Assembly (NCBI GenBank): GCA_963770765.1
Contig: CAVYQS010000005.1
Coordinates: 248,001-312,000, forward strand
From: CAVPCY01 sp963770765
GTDB taxonomy: Bacteria > Actinomycetota > Coriobacteriia > Anaerosomatales > PHET01
Direction: 5' to 3'
DNA: 64,000 nucleotides
Made by a program: the position numbers and the translations under genes. Below, piece by piece: positions 25,027-34,280 of the stretch. Each line of letters starts with the position of its first letter. Within the stretch, counting starts at the first letter, position 1. The notes under the pieces are model-generated. The model saw only the letters and a program-made list of their open reading frames with translations. It made no database searches and was not told the origin of the DNA.

Positions 25027-26586
25027 ATGTCGCAGGTCGCCATCAAGCGCGCGCTCGTCTCGGTCACCGACAAGTCCGGTGTCGTGGAGTTCTGTCGTGC
25101 ACTGTCCACCGAGTTCGGCGTCGAGATCGTCTCGACCGGCGGTACCGCCAAGGCGCTCGCCGATGCGGGCGTGCCGGTTCGTCCCATCGACGACCTCACC
25201 GGCTTCCCCGAGATGATGGATGGCCGGGTCAAGACGCTGCATCCGCGTGTGCACGGTGGCCTGCTCGCTCGGCGCGACGTGCCGGCGCACATGGCGGCGG
25301 CCGAGGAGCACGGCATCGGGATGATCGATCTCGTGTGCGTGAACCTGTATGCCTTCGAGGCGACGATCGCCAAAGAGGGCGTGACCGAGGAAGACGCCAT
25401 CGAGAACATCGACATCGGCGGCCCCTCGATGCTGCGCAGCGCGGCGAAGAACTTCGCGAGCGTCACGGTCGTCACCGAGCCGAGCGCCTACGACGCGATC
25501 CTTGGCGAGATGCGCGCGAACGGCGGCGCGACCACCTTCGAGACCCGCCGCGAGCTCGCCACGCAGGTGTTCGCGAAGACGAGCGCTTACGACAGCGCCA
25601 TCTGGATGTATCTCTCGGGCTACAAGCAGACGCCGTTCCCCGAGGAGGTCCGCTTCCGCCTCGAGAAGGTCCAGGACCTGCGCTACGGCGAGAACCCGCA
25701 TCAGGGTGCCGCCTTCTACCGCTTCATGGACGCCAAGGACAACACGCTCGCACGCGCCGAGCAGCTCCAAGGCAAGGAGCTCAGCTACAACAACATCCTC
25801 GACACCGACGCCTGCTGGACCGCCGTGCGCGAGTTCGCAGAGCCTGCCGTCGTGATCGTGAAGCACACCAACCCGTGTGGGACGTGCACGGACGCCGACC
25901 TTGTGACCGCCTACAAGAAGGCCCACGACGTGGACCCCATCAGCGCCTTCGGCGGGGTGATGGCGTTCAATCGCACGGTCCCGGCCGAGCTGATCGAGGC
26001 GATCTACGCCAACGGCCAGTTCGTCGAGGTCATGATCGCACCCGACTTCGAGCCGCGAGCCCTCGAGCTGCTCACCGAGAAGCCCAATGTGCGCGTGCTC
26101 AAGACGGGCGGCGTGCGTCCGGTCACCGGCCACTACGAGAGCCGCGCGGTCGAGGGCGGCCTGCTCGTGCAACGGAGCGACTCGGTCTCCGAGGACCCCG
26201 CGACCTTCACCGTCCCCACCAAGCGCCAGCCCACCGGTGACGAGATGCAGCAGTTGCTCTTCGCGTGGAAGGTCGCCAAGTCGGTGAAGTCCAACGCGAT
26301 CCTGCTCGCCAAGGACTTCACGAGCGTGGGCGTGGGGGCGGGCCAGATGAACCGCGTGAACTCCGCGCGCATCGCGGTGGCACAGGCCGGCGAGGCCGCG
26401 AAGGGCGCGGTCGCCGCGAGCGATGCGTTCATGCCGTTCCCCGACTCACTCGAGGTCTGCGCCGAGGCCGGCGTCACGGCCGTGATCCAGCCGGGTGGCT
26501 CGGTGCGCGATCAGGAAGTCATCGACCGCGCCGACGAACTCGGAGTGGCGATCGTCTTCACCGGACACCGCCACTTCCGCCACTAG
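25027..26586 (+). CDS. purH: Bifunctional AICAR formyltransferase / IMP cyclohydrolase
   Basis: Catalyses the last two steps to IMP; 519 residues. The N-terminal MGS-like cyclohydrolase domain (ALVSVTDKSGVVEFCRAL, STGGTAKAL, GRVKTLHPRVHGGLLARR) is followed by the formyltransferase domain with LRYGENPHQGAAFYR, VKHTNPCGT, ISAFGGVMAFNR and the C-terminal FTGHRHFRH. ATG 25027 preceded by AGGGGAG. Complete and unbroken, directly after the decayed stretch. Confidence 0.96.
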   Translation: MSQVAIKRALVSVTDKSGVVEFCRALSTEFGVEIVSTGGTAKALADAGVPVRPIDDLTGFPEMMDGRVKTLHPRVHGGLLARRDVPAHMAAAEEHGIGMIDLVCVNLYAFEATIAKEGVTEEDAIENIDIGGPSMLRSAAKNFASVTVVTEPSAYDAILGEMRANGGATTFETRRELATQVFAKTSAYDSAIWMYLSGYKQTPFPEEVRFRLEKVQDLRYGENPHQGAAFYRFMDAKDNTLARAEQLQGKELSYNNILDTDACWTAVREFAEPAVVIVKHTNPCGTCTDADLVTAYKKAHDVDPISAFGGVMAFNRTVPAELIEAIYANGQFVEVMIAPDFEPRALELLTEKPNVRVLKTGGVRPVTGHYESRAVEGGLLVQRSDSVSEDPATFTVPTKRQPTGDEMQQLLFAWKVAKSVKSNAILLAKDFTSVGVGAGQMNRVNSARIAVAQAGEAAKGAVAASDAFMPFPDSLEVCAEAGVTAVIQPGGSVRDQEVIDRADELGVAIVFTGHRHFRH

Positions 26587-26595
26587 GAGCGCGCC

Positions 26596-27117
26596 ATGGC
26601 ACTCGAATACGACTGGGACGGCTTTCGTGCACTCGTGAGGCGACTCGACATGCTGCTCGCGGGCGAGGCGGTCTTCGAGGAGTACGACACGCTCGCCGAG
26701 GCGTGCCGCCGCACACTCGCGTTCCTCTACACGGCCGGGGTCTCGATGCCTGCCGCCGGCGACGTCTTCGAAGACGCCGGCGGAGACACCTTCTGGGAGG
26801 GAAAGCTCGGTGGTACCGCCGCCGCGGCAGACCCGGCACGCGCCGAAGCCGAGATCGAGGCGCTCGCCGGTCAACTCGCTGAGTCGGTGATCGAGGTCCA
26901 GGGTGATGTGGATGCCGAGGACATCGAGGATCTCGTCGCAGCGGCCGCACGTGGCCTCTGGGACGTGCGCGAGAGTCTCTCGGAAGGATGCGAGCACTTC
27001 GACGGAAAGCGGCTGCACGAGGCCGCATGGGAGTGGTCGTTCGGCTTCGACGAGTGGGGCGCACACGCCCTCACGTCGCTGACGGCGTTGCACGACGCTC
27101 TGTGGGGCGCGAGGTAG
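26596..27117 (+). CDS. DUF5063-like protein
   Basis: Soluble acidic protein of 173 residues. The all-helical profile and the ending WSFGFDEWGAHALTSLTALH resemble DUF5063 proteins, which end in a similar tryptophan/histidine-rich helix. That assignment is from memory of the family and is tentative. TAGGAGCGCGCC ribosome site 9 bases after purH; the next gene starts directly at its stop. Function unknown. Confidence 0.65.
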   Translation: MALEYDWDGFRALVRRLDMLLAGEAVFEEYDTLAEACRRTLAFLYTAGVSMPAAGDVFEDAGGDTFWEGKLGGTAAAADPARAEAEIEALAGQLAESVIEVQGDVDAEDIEDLVAAAARGLWDVRESLSEGCEHFDGKRLHEAAWEWSFGFDEWGAHALTSLTALHDALWGAR

Positions 27118-28890
27118 GTGATCCGCGGCGCGCTGAACCCCCGGCTCCACCTCGCCCCGGCGAGCGCGAGCGGGTGGTTCGGAGGTCGGGAGCTGGTAGC
27201 GACCGAGCCGCTCGAGGTCGAGGCCGGGGTGTCGCTGGCGGACGCCGCGGCGGCCCTCGAAGCCGCGTTCGAGTCGAGCGCGCCGTGCCTGACCGCAGTG
27301 CTCGCGCCTTACGTCGGCAGCTGCACGCTCGTACGCTTCGGCCGCGTCGATGACGGGCCACGGCCACAGGCCGTTCCCCTCGCCGCGGACCCCTCGGGAC
27401 CGCTGCTGCGCGATGCCACGTGGGACCTCTCGGGTCGGGAGTACCGCTCGGCGGTCGACGAGGCCCGCGAGCACATCGCGGCGGGCGACGTCTACGTGCT
27501 CAACCTCACGGCTCGTCTCACCGGCTCCCTCGCCGCAGCGGACCCGCTCGAAGCGTTCGAGCTGCTCACCTGCCGTGCCCCCGCGAGCATGGCTGCGAGT
27601 CTGACCGGGCTTCCCGGTGCAGTGCCGTGGCTCGCCAGCGTCTCGCCCGAGCGCTTCATGCGCGTCACGCGCGGGGAGCATGGTGCCCGGATCGCCGAGA
27701 TATGCCCCATCAAGGGCACCGCGCCTCGTGGGCCGAACCCCGCGGCCGACGGGCGACTGGCCGCCGCGCTCGAGCGAGATCCCAAGGAGCGTGCTGAACA
27801 CGTCATGGTGGTGGACCTTGAGAGAAACGATCTCGGCGTGTGCTGCGTCCCCGGTACGGTCCACGTGGACCCGCTCTACGAGGTCGTGGCCACGCCCTAC
27901 TGCCACCAGCTGGTCTCGAGCGTTCGCGGGACGCTTCGCTCCGACGCGACCTTCGCTCAGCTGCTCGCGAGTGCGTTCCCGTGTGGTTCGGTGACGGGCG
28001 CTCCCAAGCGCGCCGCGATCCGCATCATCGACGGGCTCGAGGCCACCCCCCGCGGCGCCTACTGCGGGGCGCTGCTCGTCGCGATGCCCGGGGAACTCGA
28101 CTCCTCGGTACTGATCCGCACGCTTGTCGGCGCGACCGAGGCCCCGACTCGGGCCGTGTGGGGGGCCGGCTGCGGCATCACGCACGACTCCGACCCGGCC
28201 GCCGAGTACCTCGAGATGCTGCTCAAGGCGACACCGGTCACGGGCGACACGCCGCCACCGGTGGCGCTTCGCGAGACGATGCGCGTGGCTCACGGGCGAG
28301 CGGCGCTTCTCGACCGGCACCTCGCGCGGCTCGCGAGCGGGGGAGCCGGTCCCGCGACGCTCGCGCGCGTCCGCGAGGCCGTCGCCGAGCAGCTCGAGTC
28401 GGCCGAGGCGCAGGGACCGTACGCGCGGCTCGGTATCACCGTGACGCCCGACGGCGAGGTCGCGGCGGGCATCACCTCACAGCCCTCGTCGCTCGACGTG
28501 CCGGACGGTCCTGTGGTCGTTCCCGTCACCGTCGCCGAGAAGCCCACGCTGCCTCCGTACGCGGCCAAGCCCGCCGCCCGCCGCTACTGGGACCGGGCGC
28601 ACCGCGAGGCGAAACGCCGTGGCGCCCATCAGGCGCTGCTGGTCACGCCCCACGGCGAGCTGATCGACGGCTCGACCGCGACGGTGTGGCTGCTGCACGG
28701 GCAGACGCTCTCGACGCCGCCAGCGCCGCCGGCGGTCGCCGGAGTGATGCGCGAGCTCATCTTCGACCGCGCGCCGGCTCACGGGCTCACCCCGGTCGAG
28801 GCACCCCTCACACTCGGCGACTACGAGTCCGCCGATCAGGTCTGGCTGAGCAATGCCGTGGGAGGCTTCGTTCGTGCACGTCGCGCATGA
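27118..28890 (+). CDS. pabB: Aminodeoxychorismate synthase component I fused to aminodeoxychorismate lyase (PabB-PabC)
   Basis: Fusion of 590 residues making p-aminobenzoate for folate. PabB part (about 1-370): CPIKGTAPRGPNP, VVDLERNDLG, GSVTGAPKRAAIRIID and GAYCGAL. PabC part (about 385-590): class-IV PLP aminotransferase fold with an Arg/Asp-rich start, a Lys near YAAKPAARRYW as the possible PLP site, and HQALLVTPHGELIDGSTATVW. A glutaminase subunit (PabA) is not present. GTG start immediately after the previous stop. Folate supply next to purH/purN, both 10-formyl-THF users, is a sensible context. Confidence 0.9.
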   Translation: MIRGALNPRLHLAPASASGWFGGRELVATEPLEVEAGVSLADAAAALEAAFESSAPCLTAVLAPYVGSCTLVRFGRVDDGPRPQAVPLAADPSGPLLRDATWDLSGREYRSAVDEAREHIAAGDVYVLNLTARLTGSLAAADPLEAFELLTCRAPASMAASLTGLPGAVPWLASVSPERFMRVTRGEHGARIAEICPIKGTAPRGPNPAADGRLAAALERDPKERAEHVMVVDLERNDLGVCCVPGTVHVDPLYEVVATPYCHQLVSSVRGTLRSDATFAQLLASAFPCGSVTGAPKRAAIRIIDGLEATPRGAYCGALLVAMPGELDSSVLIRTLVGATEAPTRAVWGAGCGITHDSDPAAEYLEMLLKATPVTGDTPPPVALRETMRVAHGRAALLDRHLARLASGGAGPATLARVREAVAEQLESAEAQGPYARLGITVTPDGEVAAGITSQPSSLDVPDGPVVVPVTVAEKPTLPPYAAKPAARRYWDRAHREAKRRGAHQALLVTPHGELIDGSTATVWLLHGQTLSTPPAPPAVAGVMRELIFDRAPAHGLTPVEAPLTLGDYESADQVWLSNAVGGFVRARRA

Positions 28891-29026
28891 ATCGTGCGCC
28901 CGCTTCCTGTGACGGAGGGCGCTGTCAGCCTCACCCACTTTGCATGTCGGCGCGTTCGACGGTAGTCTCGGTGGTACGCCGCTTGCGTGCTAGTGGCATA
29001 GATGACCCCGATCGTCTGGTGGACTC

Positions 29027-30178
29027 ATGACCTCGAATCCCTTCCGCACCCTTCGCGTCCGCATGCGTTTCGTCGTGATGGCCGCACTCGTGGCAGCAGC
29101 GCTGCTCGGCGGTGTGGCGTCTGCGCACGCCGCGACGTTCGATCCCGAGTACGTGATCACGAACGACAACATGCGCGCGTACAACTCGATGTCGGAGAAG
29201 CAGATCCAGGCGTTTCTGGAGACGCAGTCCGGCCCGCTCGCGTCGCTGGTGACCACCGACTACGCGGGAACCAAGCGCAAGGCGTCGTCGATCATCTGGC
29301 GGGCCTGCCAGGAGTGGAAGATCAGCCCCAAGGTGATGCTCACCATGCTCCAGAAGGAGCAGAGCCTGCTCACGCGCACGTCGCTTGAGAAGAACACTCT
29401 GAGCCGGGCGATCGGTGCTGGCTGTCCCAACAAGACGACCAATAGGTACCCGGGGTTCGGCAAGCAGATGTGGTACGGCGCTCGCCTGCTCGATGGCTAT
29501 GGCGAGGGAAAGAACGGCTCGACGATTCCCCTGTATTACAAGGGCATCGTTCGCTACGACATCTACCGCACGCCCAAGGTCAAGCTAGAGATGCAGAACC
29601 TTGCCACCTACAAGCTCTACGTCTACAACCCGAGCATCGGCGGAAACTCGAACTTCTGGACCATCTACCGACGCTACTTCGGTTCCACGTTCGCATCGCC
29701 GCGCTACCAGACGGTCTACCGGTTCCGCAGCAAGGTGAGCGGCACCTACATCTATACGACTTCGATCGCCGAGCGGGTCAAGCTCCGCGAAGGCTCGTAC
29801 AAGAAGCGCTGGATCTACGAGGGGGCCAAGTTCAAGGTCGACACGGCGGTCCCCGCCTCGGAGACCACACCGCTCTACCGATTCCGGAACAAGAACACCG
29901 GCAAGTACTCGTTCACCGTCTCGAAGGCGAAGTACGACTACCGGCGCAGCGCCAAGGGCCGCAAGACGTGGACATACAGCGGCGTGGCCTTCCGCATCGC
30001 GAAGAAGTCCTCGCCGGGTGCGACCACCGTGTGGAAGTTCCAGAACAAGAAGACCGGCGCGTTCTTCTTCACCCACTCGAAGGCCGCTCGTGACGAGTTC
30101 AGGACGAAGGCCTCGTACAAGAAGCGCTACCGCTACAAGGGCGTCGCGTTCTACCTGCCTCGCAACCAGACGCCCTAA
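29027..30178 (+). CDS. Secreted protein with three DUF5648-type repeats
   Basis: Exported protein of 383 residues with a signal peptide ending near AHA (residue 35). Residues 40-220 contain IQAFLETQSGPL, CQEWKISPKVMLTMLQKEQS and RAIGAGCPNKTTNRYPGFGK, a block also met in other secreted actinobacterial proteins and resembling a lysozyme-like fold; the enzymatic role is unproven. The C-terminal half has three repeats of about 45 residues with the pattern YRF.NK.TG.Y.FT.S.AE...Y.....W.Y.GVAF, as in DUF5648. ATG with GGTGG upstream. Stop overlaps the convergent MscS gene by 4 bases. Confidence 0.85.
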   Translation: MTSNPFRTLRVRMRFVVMAALVAAALLGGVASAHAATFDPEYVITNDNMRAYNSMSEKQIQAFLETQSGPLASLVTTDYAGTKRKASSIIWRACQEWKISPKVMLTMLQKEQSLLTRTSLEKNTLSRAIGAGCPNKTTNRYPGFGKQMWYGARLLDGYGEGKNGSTIPLYYKGIVRYDIYRTPKVKLEMQNLATYKLYVYNPSIGGNSNFWTIYRRYFGSTFASPRYQTVYRFRSKVSGTYIYTTSIAERVKLREGSYKKRWIYEGAKFKVDTAVPASETTPLYRFRNKNTGKYSFTVSKAKYDYRRSAKGRKTWTYSGVAFRIAKKSSPGATTVWKFQNKKTGAFFFTHSKAARDEFRTKASYKKRYRYKGVAFYLPRNQTP

Positions 30179-31203
30179 GGTCGCCGAGCGCCGCTGGAGA
30201 ACGGCATCGGCGGCGCCTCGATACCCTCTTCCGAGAACCGCTTCGAGAGCCGCCGCACAAGCTCGTGCCGGACGGGGAGCCTGTCTTGGTACGAGCGGCA
30301 CCTGATCGTGACGTTGAGCACGGCCGCGGGCGGAGTCAGCTCGGCGAAGCCGGCCCCCGGCTCCTGACACGGCACGGCCTCCGGAATGTCCGCGATGACC
30401 TCGCGGGCGACCTCGAGCGCTATCCGCTGCACGGCGTCGGGATCGCCGGCGCTCGCGAACGAGACGGGAACCAGCAGTACGAACTCGGGGTCGCGAGTCG
30501 AGAAGTTCGTGACGGTCGCGCGAGCGAGCACCGAGTTCGGCACGATGATCACGTCGTTCGACGCCTTGCGCACCATCGTATTTCGCCACGTCACGTCGAG
30601 CACGGTGCCCTCGTCTCCGGTGTCGAGCCGGATGAAGTCGCCGGGCTTGATCTGCTGAGAGACCAGCAGTTGCACTCCCGAGAAGACGTTCTCGAGGGTC
30701 GGCTGGAGTGCGAGACCGACCGCCAGCCCGGCGACGCCCAGCGCGGTCAGCAGGGGCGCGATCGAGATTCCGAGCGTGGCCAGCAACGACAGGCCGCCGA
30801 GGAGCCACACGCCGGCGCGGGCCAGGTTCACGAAGATCGAGCCGCTGGGCAGAGGCACATCCTCGCGGGCAGTCAGTAGTCGCACCAGCCCGCCGGCCAC
30901 GCGAGCCGAGAACGCGGTGACCACCAGGATCGCCGCGACCTGCACGCCGTTCCTGGCCATCACCAGCGCCGCAGGTTCGAGCTCGAGCCGCTGGACCGCC
31001 GCTGCCGCACCGATCACTGCGCCCAGTGCGGTGGGCGCGCCGCGCATTCCCTCGGCGATCCGCCCAAGTGACTTGAAGTCGTGAGCGCGCGCCCGACCGG
31101 TCAGTAGCCGGTACAGGACCTGGTCGACGAAGAACCCTGCAGCAAGACAGCCCAGGAACCAGATGATGGCGTCGCCCGCGCCAGTGAGTGCGTTTGTCGG
31201 CAT
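30175..31203 (-). CDS. Small-conductance mechanosensitive channel, MscS family
   Basis: Membrane channel of 342 residues. Four N-terminal helices, the last being the pore helix LLTALGVAGLAVGLALQPTLENVFSG with the Gly/Ala spacing of MscS. The beta domain follows (KPGDFIRLDTGDEGTVLDVTWRNT, VIIVPNSVLARATVTNFS), then the C-terminal alpha/beta domain. Protects against hypo-osmotic stress. AGGAGGAA ribosome site before the ATG. Confidence 0.93.
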   Translation of the reverse strand: MPTNALTGAGDAIIWFLGCLAAGFFVDQVLYRLLTGRARAHDFKSLGRIAEGMRGAPTALGAVIGAAAAVQRLELEPAALVMARNGVQVAAILVVTAFSARVAGGLVRLLTAREDVPLPSGSIFVNLARAGVWLLGGLSLLATLGISIAPLLTALGVAGLAVGLALQPTLENVFSGVQLLVSQQIKPGDFIRLDTGDEGTVLDVTWRNTMVRKASNDVIIVPNSVLARATVTNFSTRDPEFVLLVPVSFASAGDPDAVQRIALEVAREVIADIPEAVPCQEPGAGFAELTPPAAVLNVTIRCRSYQDRLPVRHELVRRLSKRFSEEGIEAPPMPFSSGARRP

Positions 31204-31266
31204 GGCTTCCTCCTCTGGCGAGAATGCTACACCAGTGCGACCCGGGAACCGGCTTCGGTCGAGCCG

Positions 31267-31295
31267 TTGACCGACCCCGCCGCGCTCGATACACT
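31267..31295 (+). promoter_or_regulatory. Strong promoter of the tRNA-Lys/tRNA-Glu unit
   Basis: TTGACC (31267-31272) and TACACT (31290-31295) are 17 bases apart. Start near 31302, about 50 bases before tRNA-Lys. Confidence 0.75.
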
Positions 31296-31352
31296 AGCGC
31301 GTGCTTCGCGCCCAGCGCGGAGCCGGGCCGAGCGCTCGCGCAGGTTCGACCG

Positions 31353-31428
31353 GGGCCGTTAGCTCAGTTGGTAGAGCAGGGGACTTTTAATCCCAAGGTC
31401 GCAGGTTCGAGACCTGCACGGCCCACCA
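31353..31428 (+). tRNA. tRNA-Lys (anticodon TTT)
   Basis: 76-base cloverleaf with encoded CCA. Acceptor GGGCCGT pairs with ACGGCCC; D arm GCTCAGTTGGTAGAGC; anticodon loop CTTTTAA; T arm GCAGG-TTCGAGA-CCTGC. The first anticodon-stem pair is G-A. Confidence 0.96.
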
Positions 31429-31433
31429 TATCC

Positions 31434-31509
31434 GCCCCCATCGTCTAGCGGCCAAGGACTCCGCCCTTTCAAGGCGGCAACAGGGATTCGAATTCCCTTG
31501 GGGGCACCA
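31434..31509 (+). tRNA. tRNA-Glu (anticodon TTC)
   Basis: 76-base cloverleaf with encoded CCA. Acceptor GCCCCCA pairs with TGGGGGC; anticodon stem CCGCC/GGCGG with loop CTTTCAA; T loop TTCGAAT. Five bases after tRNA-Lys, so co-transcribed. Confidence 0.96.
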
Positions 31510-31517
31510 GAGATCAG

Positions 31518-31550
31518 ACGGACCCGTGGGCTTCTGGCCTGCGGGTCCGT
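31518..31550 (+). terminator. Hairpin terminator after tRNA-Glu
   Basis: ACGGACCCG and CGGGTCCGT form a 9-pair stem around a 15-base loop, 9 bases after the tRNA. Followed by TGCAGTTGC, so no long T-tract. Confidence 0.6.
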
Positions 31551-31666
31551 TGCAGTTGCAGTCTCGTCGTGGGCTCACCGAGCACAGACGCCGCAAGGTA
31601 GAATGGCCCCACGTGCGGCGTGCGCGTATGAGCCCCGCAAGCGACGTCCCAAAACGAGGAGAACAG

Positions 31667-32572
31667 ATGCGGGTCGAGGACCTTCGGCGCTACATCAAGG
31701 ACACCGAGAAGATGGTGGTGCCCGAGAAGGTTGCGACCACGACCATGGGCGGCGCGCTGCTCCGCAAGCTGCCGCTTCGGCTCCAGCGCTACATCGTCAA
31801 CCGGGGGGCGCGCACCAACCCTTACATGAGCTTCGTCGTCGAACCGTACGGCGTCTTCCTCGCGTTCGAGATCGTCGACACCGAAGCGGCCGAGCGGCTG
31901 CTGCCGCCACACTACAGCCTCTTCCCCTCGGCGATGTTCGTCGGCACTCCCACGCGTCCCTGCGCGATCATCAGCGCCTTCAACGTTCACACGAGCGTGT
32001 TCTGGGGAAGCCGCGTGGAGTTCTACCTGATCGCCGAGAACTGCAAGACCGGACTCCTGTCTTGGATCATCGGCGAGTACGAGAGCAACACGCACAGTTA
32101 CGACCCGAGTCAGGGCTTCATCGGCCCGAGCACGTCGCATTCGGTGGTGACGACGTCGTACGTGGGCGAGGTCATCGTCGATGTCGCGAGTGCGCATTCC
32201 GCCAACAGCCTCGCACTCGTCGCCGACTTGAACAACGGCGTGCTCACCGAGCTCGATCAGCGTCTCTGGGTCGAGGGGAACCTCTCGGTCGACTACGGCG
32301 GTGAGCTGCAGCAATGCACCAAGCCGTTCAGTCTCGTGTTCGACCCCAAGGAGATGGAGCGGGCGCTGAAGCTTCCGCTTGACGACATCTCGCTGTGCAC
32401 CAACACGTTCGGCGGCACCATGCTCGATCCGATGCCGTTCGAGGCAGCGTGCTTCCCGTACGCGCAGCACTTCGTGACGACGAGCGTCCCAACTGCGACC
32501 TCGATGCGAACTGCCGAGGACCTCGAGCAGGCTGTGACCGAGCTGAGGCAGAAGCTGCGCGCCCCTCGGTAG
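31667..32572 (+). CDS. Uncharacterised soluble protein, possibly acetoacetate-decarboxylase-like fold
   Basis: Protein of 301 residues. The central part (FVVEPYGVFLAFEIVDTEAA, PPHYSLFPSAMFVGTPTRPC, SRVEFYLIAENCKTG) alternates strands in a manner reminiscent of acetoacetate-decarboxylase-like beta barrels, but I see no diagnostic catalytic lysine motif, so the assignment is weak. Start ATG 31667 with CGAGGAGAAC; the longer frame to 31526 overlaps the tRNA terminator and is not used. A TAGAAT at 31599-31604 may be its -10. Confidence 0.6.
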   Translation: MRVEDLRRYIKDTEKMVVPEKVATTTMGGALLRKLPLRLQRYIVNRGARTNPYMSFVVEPYGVFLAFEIVDTEAAERLLPPHYSLFPSAMFVGTPTRPCAIISAFNVHTSVFWGSRVEFYLIAENCKTGLLSWIIGEYESNTHSYDPSQGFIGPSTSHSVVTTSYVGEVIVDVASAHSANSLALVADLNNGVLTELDQRLWVEGNLSVDYGGELQQCTKPFSLVFDPKEMERALKLPLDDISLCTNTFGGTMLDPMPFEAACFPYAQHFVTTSVPTATSMRTAEDLEQAVTELRQKLRAPR

Positions 32573-32646
32573 ACGCTCCGCCTGACGACCGACACGCTCG
32601 CAGGCGAAGCGGGACATGTTCGATACGCGGTGACTCAGGGGGGCGC

Positions 32647-33333
32647 ATGAAGCAGAAGCGAGTCCGGTCGCAGGCAGACACGCCGCCCCCCGCGGGCTTC
32701 ACACCGGCCGGTCCGGGTGTCCGCACGATCGCCTGTGTCGGCGACAGCATCACGCGCGGGACCTTTGTCTGGCGCCGGAGGACGAGGTCGTACCCGGCGC
32801 AGCTGCAAGCGACGCTCGGCGGGCGATTCTGTGTCCGCGACTTCGGAGTGAACGGCCACGCCGCTCAACAGACCGCCGACCGTCCGTACCGGACGAGCGA
32901 GGCGTTCAGGCTCAGCAGCTCGTGCGAGCCAGACGTCGTGCTCCTGATGCTCGGCACGAACGACGCACGGGGCGACAACTGGAAGGGCGTCGGACCGTTC
33001 TCGGCCGACTACCGCACGTTGGTCGCGCACTATCAGTCGCTGGAGTCGAAGCCACAGGTGTGGCTGCTTACGCCGCCCGCTCTGTTCCGCCTGGGGCGGG
33101 GAGCGAAAGTGCGATACGGCATTGATGAATCGGCACTCAGGGAGATATGCGATGCGATCAGGAGTCTCGCTCACGAGCTGGGATGCGGCCTTATCGATAT
33201 CAACGAGATCACTTCTCAGCACCCTGAAGCCTTCAGGTTCGACGGCGTGCACCCCGGCGGGGCAGGCGCGACACTGATTGCGTGGGCAGTCCTTGAGGCG
33301 CTAGAGGGGTCACAGCCGGGACCGAGCGTCTGA
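32647..33333 (+). CDS. GDSL/SGNH-family hydrolase
   Basis: Esterase-like protein of 228 residues. The four SGNH blocks are present: GDSITRG (block I, Ser), FGVNGHA (block II, Gly), LGTNDA (block III, Asn) and FDGVHPGGAG (block V, Asp/His). No signal peptide, so probably cytoplasmic; substrate unknown. ATG preceded by AGGGGGG. Confidence 0.88.
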   Translation: MKQKRVRSQADTPPPAGFTPAGPGVRTIACVGDSITRGTFVWRRRTRSYPAQLQATLGGRFCVRDFGVNGHAAQQTADRPYRTSEAFRLSSSCEPDVVLLMLGTNDARGDNWKGVGPFSADYRTLVAHYQSLESKPQVWLLTPPALFRLGRGAKVRYGIDESALREICDAIRSLAHELGCGLIDINEITSQHPEAFRFDGVHPGGAGATLIAWAVLEALEGSQPGPSV

Positions 33334-33401
33334 AGCACCCACGTTTCCACGCCCTGGCCACACTGGGGTAGCATCTCCCTAAGTCGCTGAGAGGGGGTCT
33401 C

Positions 33402-33995
33402 ATGGCTGATCCGTCCAAGACGCCCGAGACAGGGGGGGCGCTGGGATATCTTCGTGCGTTCCTGAGTTCGCCGGGGCGCACCTCAAGGGCAGGCTGCGCA
33501 TCGGCGGGGGCTGCAGCTATCGCTGTGGCGGTGATCGCCATGCTCATCTGGAGCGCCGTGACGTCGACCGATGGCGAGGAACCTGTTCAGACGAACCCCC
33601 AGCCGCCGCCCGCCCAGACGTCCGAGGCGCCCGCTGCACCCGCGGTGGAGAACCCCACCGGCGTGGGCCAAGCTGTCGATGCCGTCGCTCAGCCGGCCAT
33701 CGCGGAGGTCTACGGAGAAGCCGTGCTCGCAAGTGCTCCTCCCGAGGAAGCCCTGATCGTGAGCCTGTCTTACGACATTCCCACAACCCCCTCGCAGGGC
33801 GACGGGGAGAAGGTGCGCGATGCGTTCATCCGTCGAGGTGCAACCGTCGACCCCGCCAATAGCGAACTTGATTACCATGCGGGCGAGGAGTTCATGGTGC
33901 TTCTGGACACGGGCAACCCCGCGTTCAAGACGGTTCGCGTGAACGTCAACCCAGACAGCACGGTCATCTACGTCAACGCCGACAAGGCTGAGTAG
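33402..33995 (+). CDS. Single-pass membrane protein with a Pro/Ala linker
   Basis: A 197-residue protein with one helix at about residues 36-54 (GAAAIAVAVIAMLIWSAV), a Pro/Ala/Thr-rich linker to residue 85 and an extracytoplasmic domain of about 100 residues (VSLSYDIPTTPSQGDGEKVRDAF). No family recognised. ATG after GAGAGGGGG. A TAGCAT about 30 bases upstream may be a -10. Confidence 0.7.
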   Translation: MADPSKTPETGGALGYLRAFLSSPGRTSRAGCASAGAAAIAVAVIAMLIWSAVTSTDGEEPVQTNPQPPPAQTSEAPAAPAVENPTGVGQAVDAVAQPAIAEVYGEAVLASAPPEEALIVSLSYDIPTTPSQGDGEKVRDAFIRRGATVDPANSELDYHAGEEFMVLLDTGNPAFKTVRVNVNPDSTVIYVNADKAE

Positions 33996-34280
33996 GCACG
34001 GCCTGTCCATCCACGATGGATCTTCAGTCCAGGGCGCGACTGTCGTGTTCGCGGGCTCCAGGGCCAACCGCGGCGCCCGTTGGGGCGAAGGGACCCCGCT
34101 CCTTGCGCGGTTGTCCCTCTCGTGGTGTGGGGCAGCAGAAGAACGGCAATACTCCTTTTGGGAAGACATGCCAAGTGATTCCCTGGGGAGCCGACTCACA
34201 ACGGGCGCTTCGCCTGCAAACGGATGATGCTCGCAGCCTGCTTGAGCCATTCGTGTGATCGCAGGAGTGTGGAGCCGCGT
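33996..34280. other. Intergenic stretch of 285 bases, nothing identified
   Basis: No gene or RNA family recognised. Several short open frames exist on both strands, none with a ribosome site or protein-like composition. It lies before a diguanylate-cyclase-like gene but shows no c-di-GMP riboswitch core that I can find. Confidence 0.4.

Noticed and set aside
33996..34280. Possible c-di-GMP or c-di-AMP riboswitch before the GGDEF-like gene
   Set aside because: No conserved core of either class could be located by eye; an Infernal/Rfam search would decide.
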